This document shows positions 36,965-49,000 of a DNA stretch of 64,000 nt, in pieces. The DNA is from Yersinia hibernica (lineage in GTDB: Bacteria; Pseudomonadota; Gammaproteobacteria; Enterobacterales; Enterobacteriaceae): assembly GCF_004124235.1 (NCBI RefSeq), contig NZ_CP032487.1:2356001-2420000 (forward strand), written 5' to 3'. The translations under genes and the position numbers were made by a program. The notes beneath the pieces were generated by a model, which saw nothing but the letters and a program-made list of their open reading frames with translations, had not been told where the DNA came from and did no database searches. Numbering within the stretch: the first letter of the stretch is position 1; every line of letters begins with the position of its first letter.

Positions 36965-38077
36965 ATGATGACTAACGAAAATAATGGGTCTAACAAAAAT
37001 TATTTTTCTGATAAAAACCAAGTGACTGAGAAAAAGCATTTTGTCGAACTCAAGCATGTCAGTAAGCGTTTTGGCAGCAATACCGTCATTGATGACTTAA
37101 ATCTGGCTATCCCTAAAGGCGAAATGGTCACCTTACTTGGGCCCTCCGGCTGTGGTAAAACCACGGTATTACGGCTGGTTGCCGGGCTGGAAAAACCCAC
37201 TGGCGGGCAAATTTTTATCGACGGTGAGGATGTTACGGACAGATCTATCCAGCAACGGGATATCTGTATGGTGTTTCAGTCCTATGCCTTGTTCCCCCAT
37301 ATGTCTCTGGGCGAAAATATTAGTTATGGCCTGAAAATGCTGGGGCGTCCAAAAGATGAAATTCGCGAACGGGTGAAGGAAGCACTGGCATTGGTGGACT
37401 TAAACGGCTTTGCAGACCGTTTTGTCGATCAGATTTCAGGGGGGCAACAGCAGCGCGTGGCGCTGGCAAGGGCACTGATTCTAAAACCTAAAGTGCTGCT
37501 GTTTGATGAGCCCCTCAGTAATCTGGATGCTAACTTGCGCCGCAGTATGCGCGATAAGATTCGTGAATTGCAGCAGCAGTTTAATATTACTTCGCTCTAT
37601 GTGACACACGACCAAAGTGAAGCTTTCGCCGTTTCTGATACCGTATTGGTGATGAATAAAGGCAAAATCATGCAAATTGGTGCACCGCAAGAATTATATC
37701 GCCACCCGGCGTCACACTTTATGGCCAGTTTTATGGGGGATGCCAACGTCTTTCCCGCGCGTATCAACAGTGATAGCGTCGAAATCTTTGGCTATCACAT
37801 CCCTCGTCCACAAGGATTTGCTGCAGGATATCAACAAGCTACCGTGGGTGTAAGACCAGAGGCCATTACCCTTAGCCAGCAAGGTGAGCCAAGCCAGCGC
37901 TGCACTATCAATAAAGTAGCTTATATGGGGCCGCAATATGAGGTTTTAGTTGATTGGCAGGGTCAATCATTATTATTGCAAGTGAATGCCACACAGTTGC
38001 AACCGGCTCCTGGCGATAACTATTACCTGCAAATTCATCCATATGGCATGTTTGTCCTGACGGATGCCCCGCAATAA
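36965..38077 (+). CDS. afuC: AfuC, ABC transporter ATPase
   Basis: I start at ATG 36965, which has AAAAGG upstream. The longer in-frame start at 36884 lies inside afuB. The 370-residue ATPase has Walker [10 protein letters not shown], the Q-loop in [14 protein letters not shown], signature [14 protein letters not shown], Walker [12 protein letters not shown], and switch His in VTHDQSEA. The C-terminal TOBE region ([10 protein letters not shown]) is present. It powers uptake through AfuB. Confidence 0.94.
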   Translation: MMTNENNGSNKNYFSDKNQVTEKKHFVELKHVSKRFGSNTVIDDLNLAIPKGEMVTLLGPSGCGKTTVLRLVAGLEKPTGGQIFIDGEDVTDRSIQQRDICMVFQSYALFPHMSLGENISYGLKMLGRPKDEIRERVKEALALVDLNGFADRFVDQISGGQQQRVALARALILKPKVLLFDEPLSNLDANLRRSMRDKIRELQQQFNITSLYVTHDQSEAFAVSDTVLVMNKGKIMQIGAPQELYRHPASHFMASFMGDANVFPARINSDSVEIFGYHIPRPQGFAAGYQQATVGVRPEAITLSQQGEPSQRCTINKVAYMGPQYEVLVDWQGQSLLLQVNATQLQPAPGDNYYLQIHPYGMFVLTDAPQ

Positions 38078-38225
38078 GTTCTCTGGCGGGCAGTGTGACC
38101 ACACAACTGCTCGCCACTTTATCGGCCGCCATGGCGATTTTGTCGGCGAGTATTGCTCGAAAAGCCAAAAATCTCAATAAGTTGCACAAACTGTAAGCAA
38201 ACAATCCAAATTTACTGTTTCCCCT

Positions 38226-38254
38226 TTGACATGTTCCTCGGACCCCGCTATTAT
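38226..38254 (+). promoter_or_regulatory. Promoter of the second tRNA-Asn
   Basis: TTGACA (38226-38231), 17 bases, TATTAT (38249-38254), then a GC-rich discriminator. Same architecture as at the first copy. Confidence 0.85.
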
Positions 38255-38272
38255 TCGCCCCGTTCACACGAT

Positions 38273-38348
38273 TCCTCTGTAGTTCAGTCGGTAGAACGGC
38301 GGACTGTTAATCCGTATGTCACTGGTTCGAGTCCAGTCAGAGGAGCCA
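38273..38348 (+). tRNA. tRNA-Asn (anticodon GUU), second copy
   Basis: All 76 bases, including the encoded CCA, are identical to 9901-9976. Here the native downstream sequence AAATTAGAG and the terminator follow directly, so this attachment site is empty. Confidence 0.97.
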
Positions 38349-38356
38349 AATTAGAG

Positions 38357-38386
38357 AAACCCGCTTAGGCAACTAAGCGGGTTTTT
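38357..38386 (+). terminator. Terminator of the second tRNA-Asn
   Basis: An 11-bp stem (38357-38367 with 38374-38384) with loop GGCAAC is followed by T residues. It is the reference for recognising the displaced copy at 14821. Confidence 0.9.
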
Positions 38387-38490
38387 TGCATTCCAATCCC
38401 ATGATTAGAATCGCTTTCTGATATACAAGATCCAGAGCAACGCCGCCAACACGCACTGGCACAATTACCAAGCTCGCCGCTCTACACACG

Positions 38491-38527
38491 TAAAACCGCT
38501 CCGGCGAGGATTATTCTCAGGAGCGGT
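38491..38527 (-). terminator. Terminator of cheV
   Basis: ACCGCTCC (38495-38502) and GGAGCGGT (38520-38527) form a perfect stem. Read on the minus strand it is followed by TTTA, 30 bases after the cheV stop. Confidence 0.7.
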
Positions 38528-38556
38528 CTGTTGGAATCATTATTGCCGCTATGGAT

Positions 38557-39522
38557 TCAGGACTTTTTTGAGTCCAATGCTCGGTGAATCGCCGCTTCCA
38601 ATTCGTTAGCTTCGAATTTTGCTACATAGGCATCAGCACCCACTTTGCGGACATGATCTTCATTCGCACTCCCCGATAATGAAGAATGGATAATGACAGG
38701 AATATTCTTCAGGAATTCATCCCGCTTAATATTTAATGTCAGGGTAAAGCCATCCATCTCCGGCATTTCTAAGTCAGTTAGCACAAATGAGATTTTATCC
38801 GAGACAGGGCGGCCCTCAGCCCTCGCCTCTTCAGCTATCTTCTTGATTTTATTCCATGCCTCTAAGCCAGTGATATGCATCACGGCGGGAATATTCATCA
38901 TCTTCAGCGCTTGTTCCAGCATAGAGCGGGCCACTTTTGAATCTTCTGCCACAATAGCCACCGCATCCGGCTTCAAATCAAATGCCTTGGTTTTCTCGCT
39001 ATCAATTTGCACATTGCGGTTAGCGGGAATAATGTCATATAAAATTTGTTCGACATCTAATACCAGCGCTAACCTGTTACTGGCGGTGTCATTATCGAGC
39101 CGGGCGATACTGGTGATATTGCGGCTTTTTACCCCCGCATCGGCAGCCAGTACCTGGCTCCATTCCAGACGAACGATATCGTCAACAGACTCCACCGCAA
39201 AGGCCTGGGTGCTGCGGGCATATTCAGTCACCAGCAGAATATTCAATCCAGTTTTGGGCACACACCCCACAATCGCTGGCAGGTCAATTACAGGAATGAT
39301 TTCACCACGTATATTCGCCACGCCCATCATTGGTGAAGCCATGCCTGCCGCTTTGGTTAGGGTTGGCATCGGGACAATTTCGCGCAATTTAAACACGTTA
39401 ATACCGTATAACTCCGATTGTTGTTCCTTTTGGGACTCCCCTAAACGGAACAGCAACAGTTCAAATCTGTTGGAGGAGGTGAGATTAGTTCTCTCCTCTA
39501 TCTCTTTTTGAAAATTATCCAT
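38557..39522 (-). CDS. cheV: CheV, CheW-receiver chemotaxis coupling protein
   Basis: The start at 39522 is preceded by GGGGAAAG; an upstream in-frame ATG at 39564 has no such site. The 321-residue protein has an N-terminal CheW-like domain (about 20-160: ELYGINVFKLREIVPMP, IRGEIIPVIDLPAIVG) and a C-terminal receiver (about 185-318) with EDSKVAR and phospho-acceptor Asp in FVLTDLEMPEMDGF. It couples chemoreceptors to CheA and probably buffers phosphate. It stands alone, away from other che genes. Confidence 0.93.
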   Translation of the reverse strand: MDNFQKEIEERTNLTSSNRFELLLFRLGESQKEQQSELYGINVFKLREIVPMPTLTKAAGMASPMMGVANIRGEIIPVIDLPAIVGCVPKTGLNILLVTEYARSTQAFAVESVDDIVRLEWSQVLAADAGVKSRNITSIARLDNDTASNRLALVLDVEQILYDIIPANRNVQIDSEKTKAFDLKPDAVAIVAEDSKVARSMLEQALKMMNIPAVMHITGLEAWNKIKKIAEEARAEGRPVSDKISFVLTDLEMPEMDGFTLTLNIKRDEFLKNIPVIIHSSLSGSANEDHVRKVGADAYVAKFEANELEAAIHRALDSKKS

Positions 39523-39748
39523 ACTTTCCCCGCTGCAAATAAGAAGTCCAATACAACACGGCACGCGCTCATCCCACGACTTCTCATTACCTTGCTGGTG
39601 CGCACAATAGTAGAACTTATTTCTTTATCGGCAATTGGCGCGAAATGCTTAATAATTCGATATCAGATTGATAAAGTGCGGCGGGTCTTTGCTATCAATG
39701 CACTGGCGCGGCTTGGCTCCGTAAACTGGGGTTACGGATATACTGAAC

Positions 39749-41173
39749 TTATGCCGCTGGCCGATAACGCCATAACCAGCGGCCAGTGGACATCCGGCGG
39801 TAAAATAGTACGCCGCGCACTATCCAGTCGAGGAACATCCCCATCCATACCCCGGTGACACCAAATCCTAATGTCACCCCCAAAATGTAACCGACGATAA
39901 TACGGCATCCCCACATTCCAGCAAGTGCGACCCACATAGTGTAACTGGCATCTTTCGCGCCTTTTAACCCCGACGGCAGCACCCAGGCCGCCGCCCAAAT
40001 TGGCATGAAGAGCGCGTTTATCCAAATCAGGTGCTTAACGACGTCGATAACCCCCGGCTCATTGGTATACAACGCGGCCAAGAATCCGGCGCTGGGGATA
40101 GACAGCACCGCAATAAAACAGACCCCCAGCGTTGAGAGCCAAAAAATATGCTGGAGCTGACGGATGGGCTGCAAAATCTGCCCTTTCCCCAAGCGGGTTC
40201 CGATAATAATCGTCGAGGTATACCCCAGCGCATTACCCGGCAAGTTAATCAGCCCGACGATTGAGAATGCAATAAAGTTGCCGGCAATGACTTCTGTCCC
40301 CATCCCGGCCACAAAGCGCTGAGTAATCAGCTTTCCAATACTAAACATCACCGACTCAACACTGGCAGGAATGCCAATACTCAAAACCTCGAACATGATG
40401 GCCGAAGTAAAGGGCATAAAATAGGCTTTAAAGGGGATGCGCAGAGTATTATTGGCCCCGAAAATCAACACCAACACCACGACCAGGGCACCTAAATAAC
40501 GGGAGAGTGTGATGCCAATCCCCGCACCGACAAAACCCAGCCCTTGCCAATGCCACAAACCGTAAATCAGCACACTACTGATGGCAATATTGAGAATATT
40601 CATGGCGATATTGATAAACATCGGCAGCCGTGTATTACCCGCGCCGCGTAAGGCACCGCATCCCACCAGGGTTATTGCCATGGCCGGATAATTCCACACC
40701 GTCAAATGCAGGTAGGTCAACGCCATCGCCTTAACTTCAGGATCAGCCTGGCTGGCCATTAGATTGATAATGGCTTCCCCGGCAAAATGCACCAATAACA
40801 CTAATAAACAGGAGATGAGGACTAACAAGGAGATGGATTCACGTGCCGCGGTTTGTGCCTGTTTGCGCTTGCGCTGGCCCAAGCTGAATGACACTACCAC
40901 TGACGTACCGAGCGCTACTGAAGCAAAAAAAGCCGCAATCAACATATTGAAACTATCGGCCAGCCCCACCGCGGCCATCGCTTCTTTGCCCAACCAGCTG
41001 ACCAGCAAAGTGCTAAACACGCCCATCAGCAACACGCACAAGCCTTCAATAAACAGTGGGATCGCCAGCGGCGTTATTTCACGCCAAAACAGTACCCGAT
41101 ATGATTTTCGCTTTTTATACCAGGCATTTTCGCAAAAGATTTTCAACTTAACAGTCCCTGAAACCCTACCCAT
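39749..41173 (-). CDS. yeeO: YeeO-like MATE-family exporter
   Basis: I start at ATG 41173 because GGAGG lies 7 bases upstream; the ATG at 41179 would be only one base from it. The 474-residue protein has 12 predicted helices in two MATE repeats (KSYRVLFWREITPLAIPLFIE; GSGALRGAGNT-like GCGALRGAGNTRLPMFIN; GIGIPASVESVMF-like stretch). The sequence resembles E. coli YeeO closely by memory, which has been reported to export flavins (FMN/FAD). In E. coli yeeO also sits beside tRNA-Asn genes and near cobUST, so the neighbourhood is conserved. Confidence 0.85.
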   Translation of the reverse strand: MGRVSGTVKLKIFCENAWYKKRKSYRVLFWREITPLAIPLFIEGLCVLLMGVFSTLLVSWLGKEAMAAVGLADSFNMLIAAFFASVALGTSVVVSFSLGQRKRKQAQTAARESISLLVLISCLLVLLVHFAGEAIINLMASQADPEVKAMALTYLHLTVWNYPAMAITLVGCGALRGAGNTRLPMFINIAMNILNIAISSVLIYGLWHWQGLGFVGAGIGITLSRYLGALVVVLVLIFGANNTLRIPFKAYFMPFTSAIMFEVLSIGIPASVESVMFSIGKLITQRFVAGMGTEVIAGNFIAFSIVGLINLPGNALGYTSTIIIGTRLGKGQILQPIRQLQHIFWLSTLGVCFIAVLSIPSAGFLAALYTNEPGVIDVVKHLIWINALFMPIWAAAWVLPSGLKGAKDASYTMWVALAGMWGCRIIVGYILGVTLGFGVTGVWMGMFLDWIVRGVLFYRRMSTGRWLWRYRPAA

Positions 41174-41345
41174 TTGCATACCTCCGCGCTTTCCACCACT
41201 ATGGTGAAATATCCCTAAGCGCAGATTTACAATGGCGATTTCTCACTTTAAATTTTAACGTGTAATACACGATAAAAAGTCGACCCACCCATCATAACAG
41301 AATGGCAGGTTAATTTAAATGAAACGCAATTTCACAACATAGATA

Positions 41346-41386
41346 ATGAAATAGTTATGCAATAAGATATACATAAATATGCAAAA
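41346..41386 (+). promoter_or_regulatory. Candidate pair of ARG boxes upstream of argG
   Basis: GAAATAGTTATGCA (41348-41361) and TACATAAATATGCA (41370-41383) match the ARG-box consensus TGAATwwwwATTCA at about 10 and 11 of 14 positions, with centres 22 bases apart, near the usual spacing. ArgR repression of argG is established in enterobacteria; the box positions are my inference. Confidence 0.45.
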
Positions 41387-41391
41387 TCTCT

Positions 41392-41419
41392 TTGACTCGA
41401 ACACCCGTTTTGCGATATC
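41392..41419 (+). promoter_or_regulatory. Candidate argG promoter
   Basis: TTGACT (41392-41397) is followed 16 bases later by GATATC (41414-41419), directly downstream of the ArgR-like boxes and 56 bases before the start codon. Confidence 0.45.
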
Positions 41420-41471
41420 AATGTAGGCATTGAAACCTTTGCCAGACAGACCTAATTCATACAGGATTTAA

Positions 41472-42839
<1,368 letters not shown>

Positions 42840-42873
42840 TTGTTATTATTAATATAAATTGCCATTGGCATAC

Positions 42874-42914
42874 ACTGAAGCAGGTTTGGGTTATCAACCG
42901 AAACTTGCTTCAGT
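42874..42914. terminator. Long hairpin between convergent argG and cobT
   Basis: A stem of about 14 bp with one G-U pair (ACTGAAGCAGGTTT with AAACTTGCTTCAGT) and a 13-base loop. T runs are weak on both sides. Its position between two converging stop codons fits a bidirectional terminator. Confidence 0.65.
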
Positions 42915-42933
42915 CATCATTGTTGAAACAATA

Positions 42934-43992
42934 TCAAATAGTTGGCGTTGGCAATTCGATATTACTCTCCGCCAATGACCCCATATTGTTATACATCGCG
43001 CAGGCCGCATCCACCAAATGCATGGCGAGCGCCGCACCGCTCCCCTCACCTAGGCGCATGCCCATTTGCAGGTAAGGCTCAAGTTGCAAATGGTTGAGAG
43101 CGATAACCGCGCCTTTCTCGGCCGACAAGTGCGATGGAATCAGATAATCATGCACTCCCGGGGCAATACGGCAAGCGGCCAATGCCGATGCATAGGAGAG
43201 AAAACCATCCAACACCACCGGCAAACCTGCAGCCGCCGCACCTAACATCACCCCGGTCATACCCACCAAATCAAAACCACCGACTTTGGCCAACACATCA
43301 ATACCATCACTGCCATCCGGTTGATTGGTTTCAATCGCCCGCCGGACAACCGCCACTTTATGATGCAATTGTTCACTGGGGAAATTTGCCCCAATCCCCA
43401 CAACACATTGTGGGTCGCTGTCAGTGAACACACTGACCATCGCCGCCGCTGGTGTCGTATTCGCCATGCCTAATTCGCCCACACCAAACACTTTCACACC
43501 ATCAGCCGCCTGCTGTAATGTCAGCTTCGCACTGGCGAGCAGTAAGTCTTCAGCTTGCAGGCGGGTCATGGCGGCCTCACAGGCGATATTGCCACTGCCT
43601 CGCGCCACTTTCATATCTAGCACGCCCGCTAGCGTCTCACTGTCGATCCCCACATCAACCACTTTCACTTCAACCCCGGCATTGGCGGCCAGCACACAAA
43701 CACCGGTGGTGCCTTTCACCATATTCAATGCCTGAACCATCGTCACGGCGCGCGGGGAGACAGCCACCCCCTCATCGTAAACACCGTGGTCAGCGGCCAT
43801 CACGATGATTTGTTTGCGCTCGACTTGATGACCATATAACCCACGCATTCCAGCCAGTTGAATCGCCAATTGCTCTAAACGCCCTAGGCTACCAGGGGGT
43901 TTTAGCAAACCATCCAGCCGTGTTTTGGCGCGGGTCATGGCCCTGCTATCTAGCGGCCCAATAGTGCGTAGAATTGATGACAGTGTTTGCAT
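42934..43992 (-). CDS. cobT: CobT, nicotinate-nucleotide:DMB phosphoribosyltransferase
   Basis: The start at 43992 ([15 protein letters not shown]) follows GAGG; upstream codons belong to cobC. The 352-residue enzyme has [39 protein letters not shown] and the C-terminal [13 protein letters not shown] with the catalytic Glu. It makes alpha-ribazole phosphate for the lower ligand of B12. It is the last gene of the operon and overlaps the end of cobC slightly at the level of spacing (4 bases apart). Confidence 0.95.
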   Translation of the reverse strand: MQTLSSILRTIGPLDSRAMTRAKTRLDGLLKPPGSLGRLEQLAIQLAGMRGLYGHQVERKQIIVMAADHGVYDEGVAVSPRAVTMVQALNMVKGTTGVCVLAANAGVEVKVVDVGIDSETLAGVLDMKVARGSGNIACEAAMTRLQAEDLLLASAKLTLQQAADGVKVFGVGELGMANTTPAAAMVSVFTDSDPQCVVGIGANFPSEQLHHKVAVVRRAIETNQPDGSDGIDVLAKVGGFDLVGMTGVMLGAAAAGLPVVLDGFLSYASALAACRIAPGVHDYLIPSHLSAEKGAVIALNHLQLEPYLQMGMRLGEGSGAALAMHLVDAACAMYNNMGSLAESNIELPTPTI

Positions 43993-43996
43993 GTAT

Positions 43997-44617
43997 TTAA
44001 CCTCGTGTTGCAGGCTGCCAAACAGCCCGGCTGTTGAACGCACACAACGTGACAAATCCTTGGTGGATCTCCAACACGCTGTATGCCCCCTGCTCAAAAT
44101 GAAAATGCCACATGGCTGCCGCCGGCATTGCCAGTAAGCGCGCCAGCATCAGGCTTAATACCCCTTGATGGGAAACCAGTAACTGATTGTTATCGTTATT
44201 TTTTATTGAAAGCAGTGACTGAACCACGCTTTCTATCCGGGCTGAAAACTGTGGAAAAGACTCCCCGCCGGTGGGGCTGGCCTGTTGCCAGTCCGCCAGC
44301 CATGCCGCCCATGCATCAGGGTCTTCACGTTGTAAATCATGGTGATGGCGCATTTCCCATTGACCAAAATTCATTTCATTTAATTGGTCGTCGGTGCCTG
44401 CATCCAGTGAATGCCCCGCCAACACAATATTGGCAGTATGGCGCGCGCGCAGTAACTGGCTACTGACGCCATGGCCGAACGCCACATCCGCCAGCCAACC
44501 CGCGACATCGCCAGCCTGTGCTACCCCCTGCGGGGTTAACGCCACATCGGTCAGGCCGCAAAAAACACCGCGCAAATTGGCTTCAGTTTGCCCATGGCGC
44601 ACCAGAAAAAGTCGCAT
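43997..44617 (-). CDS. cobC: CobC, alpha-ribazole-5'-phosphate phosphatase
   Basis: A 206-residue histidine phosphatase: [17 protein letters not shown] (catalytic RHG), [10 protein letters not shown] and [17 protein letters not shown] (second catalytic His). ATG 44617 begins at the motif in the usual way; ATG 44629 is an alternative. It removes the phosphate of alpha-ribazole phosphate or of adenosylcobalamin phosphate. Its place between cobS and cobT differs from Salmonella, where cobC lies outside the operon. Confidence 0.9.
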   Translation of the reverse strand: MRLFLVRHGQTEANLRGVFCGLTDVALTPQGVAQAGDVAGWLADVAFGHGVSSQLLRARHTANIVLAGHSLDAGTDDQLNEMNFGQWEMRHHHDLQREDPDAWAAWLADWQQASPTGGESFPQFSARIESVVQSLLSIKNNDNNQLLVSHQGVLSLMLARLLAMPAAAMWHFHFEQGAYSVLEIHQGFVTLCAFNSRAVWQPATRG

Positions 44618-44654
44618 ACAATGGCTCATCAAGATTGATCGGAAACCGGCCGCC

Positions 44655-45401
44655 TCACAATAGCGCCAGTAAGAATACCAATTCACCCACTTCAGCAGCG
44701 GCACCCAGTGTGTCACCGGTTTGCCCCCCTAAACGGCGGCGCAGGTAGACCGCCAATAGCAGCACAACAACCATGGCGATAATCAGCGCCAACAGTGCCG
44801 CCCCCTTACCGAGCAACAGTGTCAATACCGCCCCACCGGCCAAAGTGACGGCGGTTTGCCACCCCGTGACTTTACCAATGTATATATTGCCTAACCCATT
44901 ACCTTCGCGCGCATAACGTTGGCGATACATCAACAATACAATGACCGTGCGCCCAGCCACGGATGCTGCAGTGAGCATCGCTAACATGGGCACATCGCGC
45001 AGTGCCAATTCACTGACCACCAGCACTTTGGCGACCACGATAAATATCAGCGCCAAACCGCCATTAGTACCGAGGCGGCTGTCGCGCATGATCTCCAGCA
45101 TTTGCTCGCGTTGACGGGCAGAAAACACCCCATCACAGGTATCTGCCAGCCCATCGAGATGAAAAGCGCCGGTCACCAGCGCCAATACCAGGACATATCC
45201 CAGCGCCGCCAGCGGCACACCACACCACGGAGCCAACAGAGTGAATCCCCCCCCCGCGATCGCCCCGACAATCAAGCCAATCAGAGGAAAACCAATAATA
45301 CCGCGCTCATAGTTATCCATCGCCAGCCCGTGAGTCCAGCGCTCAGGCACCGGAATGCGGGTCATAAACTGCAATGTTGCGAGAAATAAACGCAGGCTCA
45401 T
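44655..45401 (-). CDS. cobS: CobS, cobalamin-5'-phosphate synthase
   Basis: A 248-residue membrane protein with about six helices and the CobS signature [34 protein letters not shown] (Asp-rich, Mg2+ binding). It joins adenosyl-GDP-cobinamide to alpha-ribazole. The start overlaps the cobU stop (ATGA). Confidence 0.95.
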   Translation of the reverse strand: MSLRLFLATLQFMTRIPVPERWTHGLAMDNYERGIIGFPLIGLIVGAIAGGGFTLLAPWCGVPLAALGYVLVLALVTGAFHLDGLADTCDGVFSARQREQMLEIMRDSRLGTNGGLALIFIVVAKVLVVSELALRDVPMLAMLTAASVAGRTVIVLLMYRQRYAREGNGLGNIYIGKVTGWQTAVTLAGGAVLTLLLGKGAALLALIIAMVVVLLLAVYLRRRLGGQTGDTLGAAAEVGELVFLLALL

Positions 45402-45943
45402 TTAATTTTTACCTCAATGCCAGAAACCACGAGAAACACCTCGTCAGCGGCGGCAGCCAGGCGCTGGTTGACCCGCCCGGCGATATCACGAAAATGCCGA
45501 GCCAAGCGGTTTTCCGGCACAATTCCCATGCCCAACTCATTGGTGACCAGATAGATAGGCGCTGAACTTCGGGCACAAGCTGCCAGCAGGTCGGTAATTT
45601 GCTGCTGAATCCCCACTTCCAATAATGTAAAATCCATCTGCTCCGGCGGGGTATCACCCGCCAGTTCAAACAGTAAATTGGTGATAAGTGTCGTGATGCA
45701 CTCCAACATCACGGCTTCACCGGGCTCAACCTGTTGCTCAAGCACCATGCCGAGGTCTCGATACCCTTCCCAAGTTCGCCAGTGCGCTGGGCGGCTGGCG
45801 CGATGTAATTCCACTCGCGCGGCCATTTCTGTATCTGTCACCACCGAGGTGGCTATGTAAAACACCCGCTCAGCAGCTTGCGCGGCTAGGCGTTCGGCTA
45901 ATGAGCTCTTGCCACTGCGCGCCCCCCCGGTAATCAAAATCAC
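45398..45943 (-). CDS. cobU: CobU, cobinamide kinase/guanylyltransferase
   Basis: A 181-residue enzyme with P-loop [15 protein letters not shown], and the guanylylated-His region in [17 protein letters not shown]. It phosphorylates adenosylcobinamide and converts it to GDP-cobinamide. It is coupled to the gene upstream and to cobS by 4-base overlaps. Confidence 0.95.
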   Translation of the reverse strand: MILITGGARSGKSSLAERLAAQAAERVFYIATSVVTDTEMAARVELHRASRPAHWRTWEGYRDLGMVLEQQVEPGEAVMLECITTLITNLLFELAGDTPPEQMDFTLLEVGIQQQITDLLAACARSSAPIYLVTNELGMGIVPENRLARHFRDIAGRVNQRLAAAADEVFLVVSGIEVKIK

Positions 45944-47493
45944 TGCGCGCGCTCCTGTTGATGTGTTTGCATGAGTTGAAAAATTTTATCAATATCAATA
46001 TGTTCGCGCATGCATGATGCCAAAATGTCGAACTGTTGCTGTTTATGTTCAGCATAATTGACGGCCACCCCGTCAAAGGCCGCCAGCCCTTTGCGCTGGC
46101 GCAGGTTATCCAATAGCGCGCGGGTAAAATAGTGGCTGTCAAACACCCCGTGAATGTAGCTGCCCAGCACGCTGCCATCGGCATTTAGCGCGCCATCCAG
46201 CCACTGCTCGGATTGCCCATTGCGCAGCATTAAGCGGGCAAACGGCGTCGCATCGCTCCCCAGATGGGAGACACCCATATGGATTTCATAGCCCTCAAGC
46301 TGCTGCTCACCGCAATTTGCCAGGATCCCTGGCAGGCCAGTCTGACAATAGCCGCTCACTCGCGTGGTGACTTTATCGTGGGCAAACGCGGTCTCCACAT
46401 CCAATAGCCCCAAGCCGTCCATCTGCTCAAGGCCCGACTCCACACCATCAATGATACGTTTGCCCAGCATTTGATAACCGCCACAAATACCTATCACGGG
46501 TACATTATGTTGATGCTGCGCCAGTAACGCCGCCGCCAATCCGCTGTGGTGCAACCATTGCAAATCCCCCAGCGTATTCTTGCTACCCGGCAGGATAATT
46601 AAGTCCGGTTGACCCAACGCCGACAATTGAGAAACATAGCGCAGGCGGACATCCGGTTGAGCGGCCAGCGCATTAAAATCGGTAAAATTGGCGATGTGTG
46701 GCAAGCGAATCACGGCGATATCCAGCGACTTTTCCGCGGCATCCTGATATTTGCCATTTTGCAATGCGACGCCATCTTCATCTTCTAAATCAATATCCAG
46801 CCACGGCATCACCCCCAGCACCGGCACGTCCGTCAAAGCTTCAATCTGTTCTAAACCCGGCTTGAGCAGCGCGATGTCACCGCGAAATTTATTGATTATC
46901 ACCCCTTTGACCCGGGCTTTTTCATGCGGATGCAACAATGCCAAGGTGCCATAGATAGAGGCAAAAACACCGCCGCGATCGATATCAGCCACCAATAACA
47001 CTGGCGCATCCGCCATCTCCGCCATGCCCATATTGACGATGTCACGATCACGCAGATTGATTTCCGCCGGGCTGCCCGCCCCCTCCAGCACCATGACGTC
47101 ATATTCGCGCGCTAGGCTATGGTAAACCGCGCTAATTTGTTGTTGCAGTTGCGGTTTATATTGGTGGTATTCCACGGCATCCATATTGCAGGCAACTTTG
47201 CCCATTAACACTACCTGCGCCTTGCGGTCACTGGTGGGCTTGAGCAACACCGGATTCATACGGACATCCGGGGCTATTGCGGCGGCCTCGGCCTGAAAAA
47301 TCTGCGCGCGGCCCATCTCTTCACCTTGCGCCGTAATCCCTGAATTAAGGGCCATATTCTGTGATTTAAAAGGCGCGCAGCGGTAACCATTTTGCATAAA
47401 AATGCGGCATAGCCCTGCCACTAATACACTTTTACCGACATCGGATGCTGTGCCCTGCACCATTATCGATAAATTCTTCACAGGCCGACTCAT
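45940..47493 (-). CDS. cbiP: CobQ (CbiP), adenosylcobyric acid synthase
   Basis: The 517-residue product starts at 47493, overlapping the cbiO stop (ATGA). An N-terminal MinD-like ATPase region ([43 protein letters not shown]) is followed by a class I glutamine amidotransferase domain with nucleophile Cys in [12 protein letters not shown] and a terminal YIHGVFDS His. It amidates four side chains of the corrin ring. Confidence 0.96.
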   Translation of the reverse strand: MSRPVKNLSIMVQGTASDVGKSVLVAGLCRIFMQNGYRCAPFKSQNMALNSGITAQGEEMGRAQIFQAEAAAIAPDVRMNPVLLKPTSDRKAQVVLMGKVACNMDAVEYHQYKPQLQQQISAVYHSLAREYDVMVLEGAGSPAEINLRDRDIVNMGMAEMADAPVLLVADIDRGGVFASIYGTLALLHPHEKARVKGVIINKFRGDIALLKPGLEQIEALTDVPVLGVMPWLDIDLEDEDGVALQNGKYQDAAEKSLDIAVIRLPHIANFTDFNALAAQPDVRLRYVSQLSALGQPDLIILPGSKNTLGDLQWLHHSGLAAALLAQHQHNVPVIGICGGYQMLGKRIIDGVESGLEQMDGLGLLDVETAFAHDKVTTRVSGYCQTGLPGILANCGEQQLEGYEIHMGVSHLGSDATPFARLMLRNGQSEQWLDGALNADGSVLGSYIHGVFDSHYFTRALLDNLRQRKGLAAFDGVAVNYAEHKQQQFDILASCMREHIDIDKIFQLMQTHQQERAQ

Positions 47494-48305
47494 CGCATTT
47501 CCTCCGTTTCCCGCTGATGCATCAGCGCAAAAAGTTGTTCTTCTGTTTTGCACAGTGGCAACCCCAGCTCACTGTGCATTTTGACTAACCAGGGCTGAAC
47601 CAGCCCAGCAGCCTGGAGTTTATCCTGTTGCAAAAATACATCGGTTGTTGCGCCCGCAATCACCAGATGCCCGCGCGATAAGACATACAAATAGTCGCAA
47701 ACCTTATAAATCAGATCGATATCATGGCTGGAGAGAATAACCCGTTTTCCCTCGGCGACAATGCGCTCAATAATAGTAATCATGTGCTGGCGGCCCGCGG
47801 GGTCTAGCCCGGCGGTAGGTTCATCCAGCAACAGATATTCCGCCTCCATGACTAGCGCGCCAGCAATCGCCACCCGCTTTTTCTGGCCGTGGCTCAAATG
47901 TTGGATAGATTTATGGCGAAATCCTTGTGCGTCAACCAGGGTCAATGCCCGGTCAACACGCTGTGCAATAATATCTTCTGGCATGCCTAAATTGCGCAAA
48001 CTGAAAGCAATGTCGCTATCAATGTCAGTATAAAAAACCTGCTGTTCCGGGTCTTGAAACACCGTGGTCACGCGCTGGCGTAATTCGCGCAAATGGGCTT
48101 TTTTATAACTGAGCGGCTCACCTTGCCACAATACCGCCCCCTGCTGGGGTTGCAGGATGCCGGTCAGGTTCATAAACAAGGTGGATTTACCACAACCATT
48201 GGCCCCCAAAACGCCGGTGACCGCGTGCTGACTGAAATCCAAAGTCAAATCATGCAGTACTTGCTCATCCTGATAGCTGAAACCTAACTGCCTTGTGGCT
48301 AACAT
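47490..48305 (-). CDS. cbiO: CbiO, cobalt ECF transporter ATPase
   Basis: A 271-residue ABC ATPase: Walker [13 protein letters not shown]-loop [11 protein letters not shown], signature [15 protein letters not shown], Walker [13 protein letters not shown], switch SSHDIDL. It energises the CbiMNQO cobalt uptake system. Confidence 0.95.
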   Translation of the reverse strand: MLATRQLGFSYQDEQVLHDLTLDFSQHAVTGVLGANGCGKSTLFMNLTGILQPQQGAVLWQGEPLSYKKAHLRELRQRVTTVFQDPEQQVFYTDIDSDIAFSLRNLGMPEDIIAQRVDRALTLVDAQGFRHKSIQHLSHGQKKRVAIAGALVMEAEYLLLDEPTAGLDPAGRQHMITIIERIVAEGKRVILSSHDIDLIYKVCDYLYVLSRGHLVIAGATTDVFLQQDKLQAAGLVQPWLVKMHSELGLPLCKTEEQLFALMHQRETEEMR

Positions 48306-48316
48306 GACATTCTGCC

Positions 48317-49000
48317 TTACAGGTGGAAATCGCCCTGATAGAGTTTCATATCCAGCGCAATGACCATTTGCTGATAGCGAATCATCACGCGGGTAAATAA
48401 CATACCGACCAACATTGCTAGCGAGTGGTAGCCGATACGCAATGAGATATAGCCAAATCGCAGAGACTGCGCCTGTTGGATAGCCGCGGCCTCTTCAATC
48501 AAAATAAAGATAAAACGCCAAGTCAGCAGGATCTGCTCAGTGAGCAATCGCGGGGCATGGCAGCGCTTCAATATTTGGATAAGCTGCGGAAAAGGCGTGT
48601 TAAGCACAAACCAAAACGTCGCCGCCAATGCCGCCAAACTGCGCCACAGTGTTTGATTAGCGGTCGCTAAGCCGACTCTATCAATCCCCAGCCACCAATG
48701 ACCCATTTGTACCCCCCACCATAAACTCTCCGGTTGGCGGGAAAGCGATAACACAATGGTCACCAGCCCCACCAACAAGAAAGAGAGCGGTAGCGCCAAC
48801 CAGCGTAAATAACGCCTCGGCCCCACCCGCAGCAAGTAGCAGGTCAGCCCGGCGATAAACACGAGCAGCAATGCTTGATACATCGGCGGGCTAAGCATGG
48901 CCAATAATAGGAAAACGCCATATAACACCAGTTTTCCCATGGGATCGACCTGTCGCCAGCGGCTTTGATAACTTAGTTTATCAATCCCCAGCATGCTCAC
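48317..49000 (-). CDS. cbiQ: CbiQ, cobalt ECF transporter transmembrane subunit
   Basis: A 227-residue membrane protein with about five helices and the T-component motifs ILLTWRFIFILIEEAAAIQQAQSLR-type region with the coupling Arg/Gly pairs (AQSLRFGY). It connects CbiM/CbiN to the ATPase. Its start overlaps the end of cbiN by 20 bases. Confidence 0.92.
   Translation of the reverse strand: MSMLGIDKLSYQSRWRQVDPMGKLVLYGVFLLLAMLSPPMYQALLLVFIAGLTCYLLRVGPRRYLRWLALPLSFLLVGLVTIVLSLSRQPESLWWGVQMGHWWLGIDRVGLATANQTLWRSLAALAATFWFVLNTPFPQLIQILKRCHAPRLLTEQILLTWRFIFILIEEAAAIQQAQSLRFGYISLRIGYHSLAMLVGMLFTRVMIRYQQMVIALDMKLYQGDFHL

Noticed and set aside
33716..38077. Iron(III) ABC transporter annotation for afuABC
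   Set aside because: Family resemblance to FbpABC is real, but AfuA proteins bind sugar phosphates, and the uhpABC neighbour fits that role better.
38693..39511. Long plus-strand open frame (272 codons)
   Set aside because: It is fully antisense to cheV, whose domains and ribosome site are clear. The composition (Ser/Ile-rich) is that of a shadow frame.
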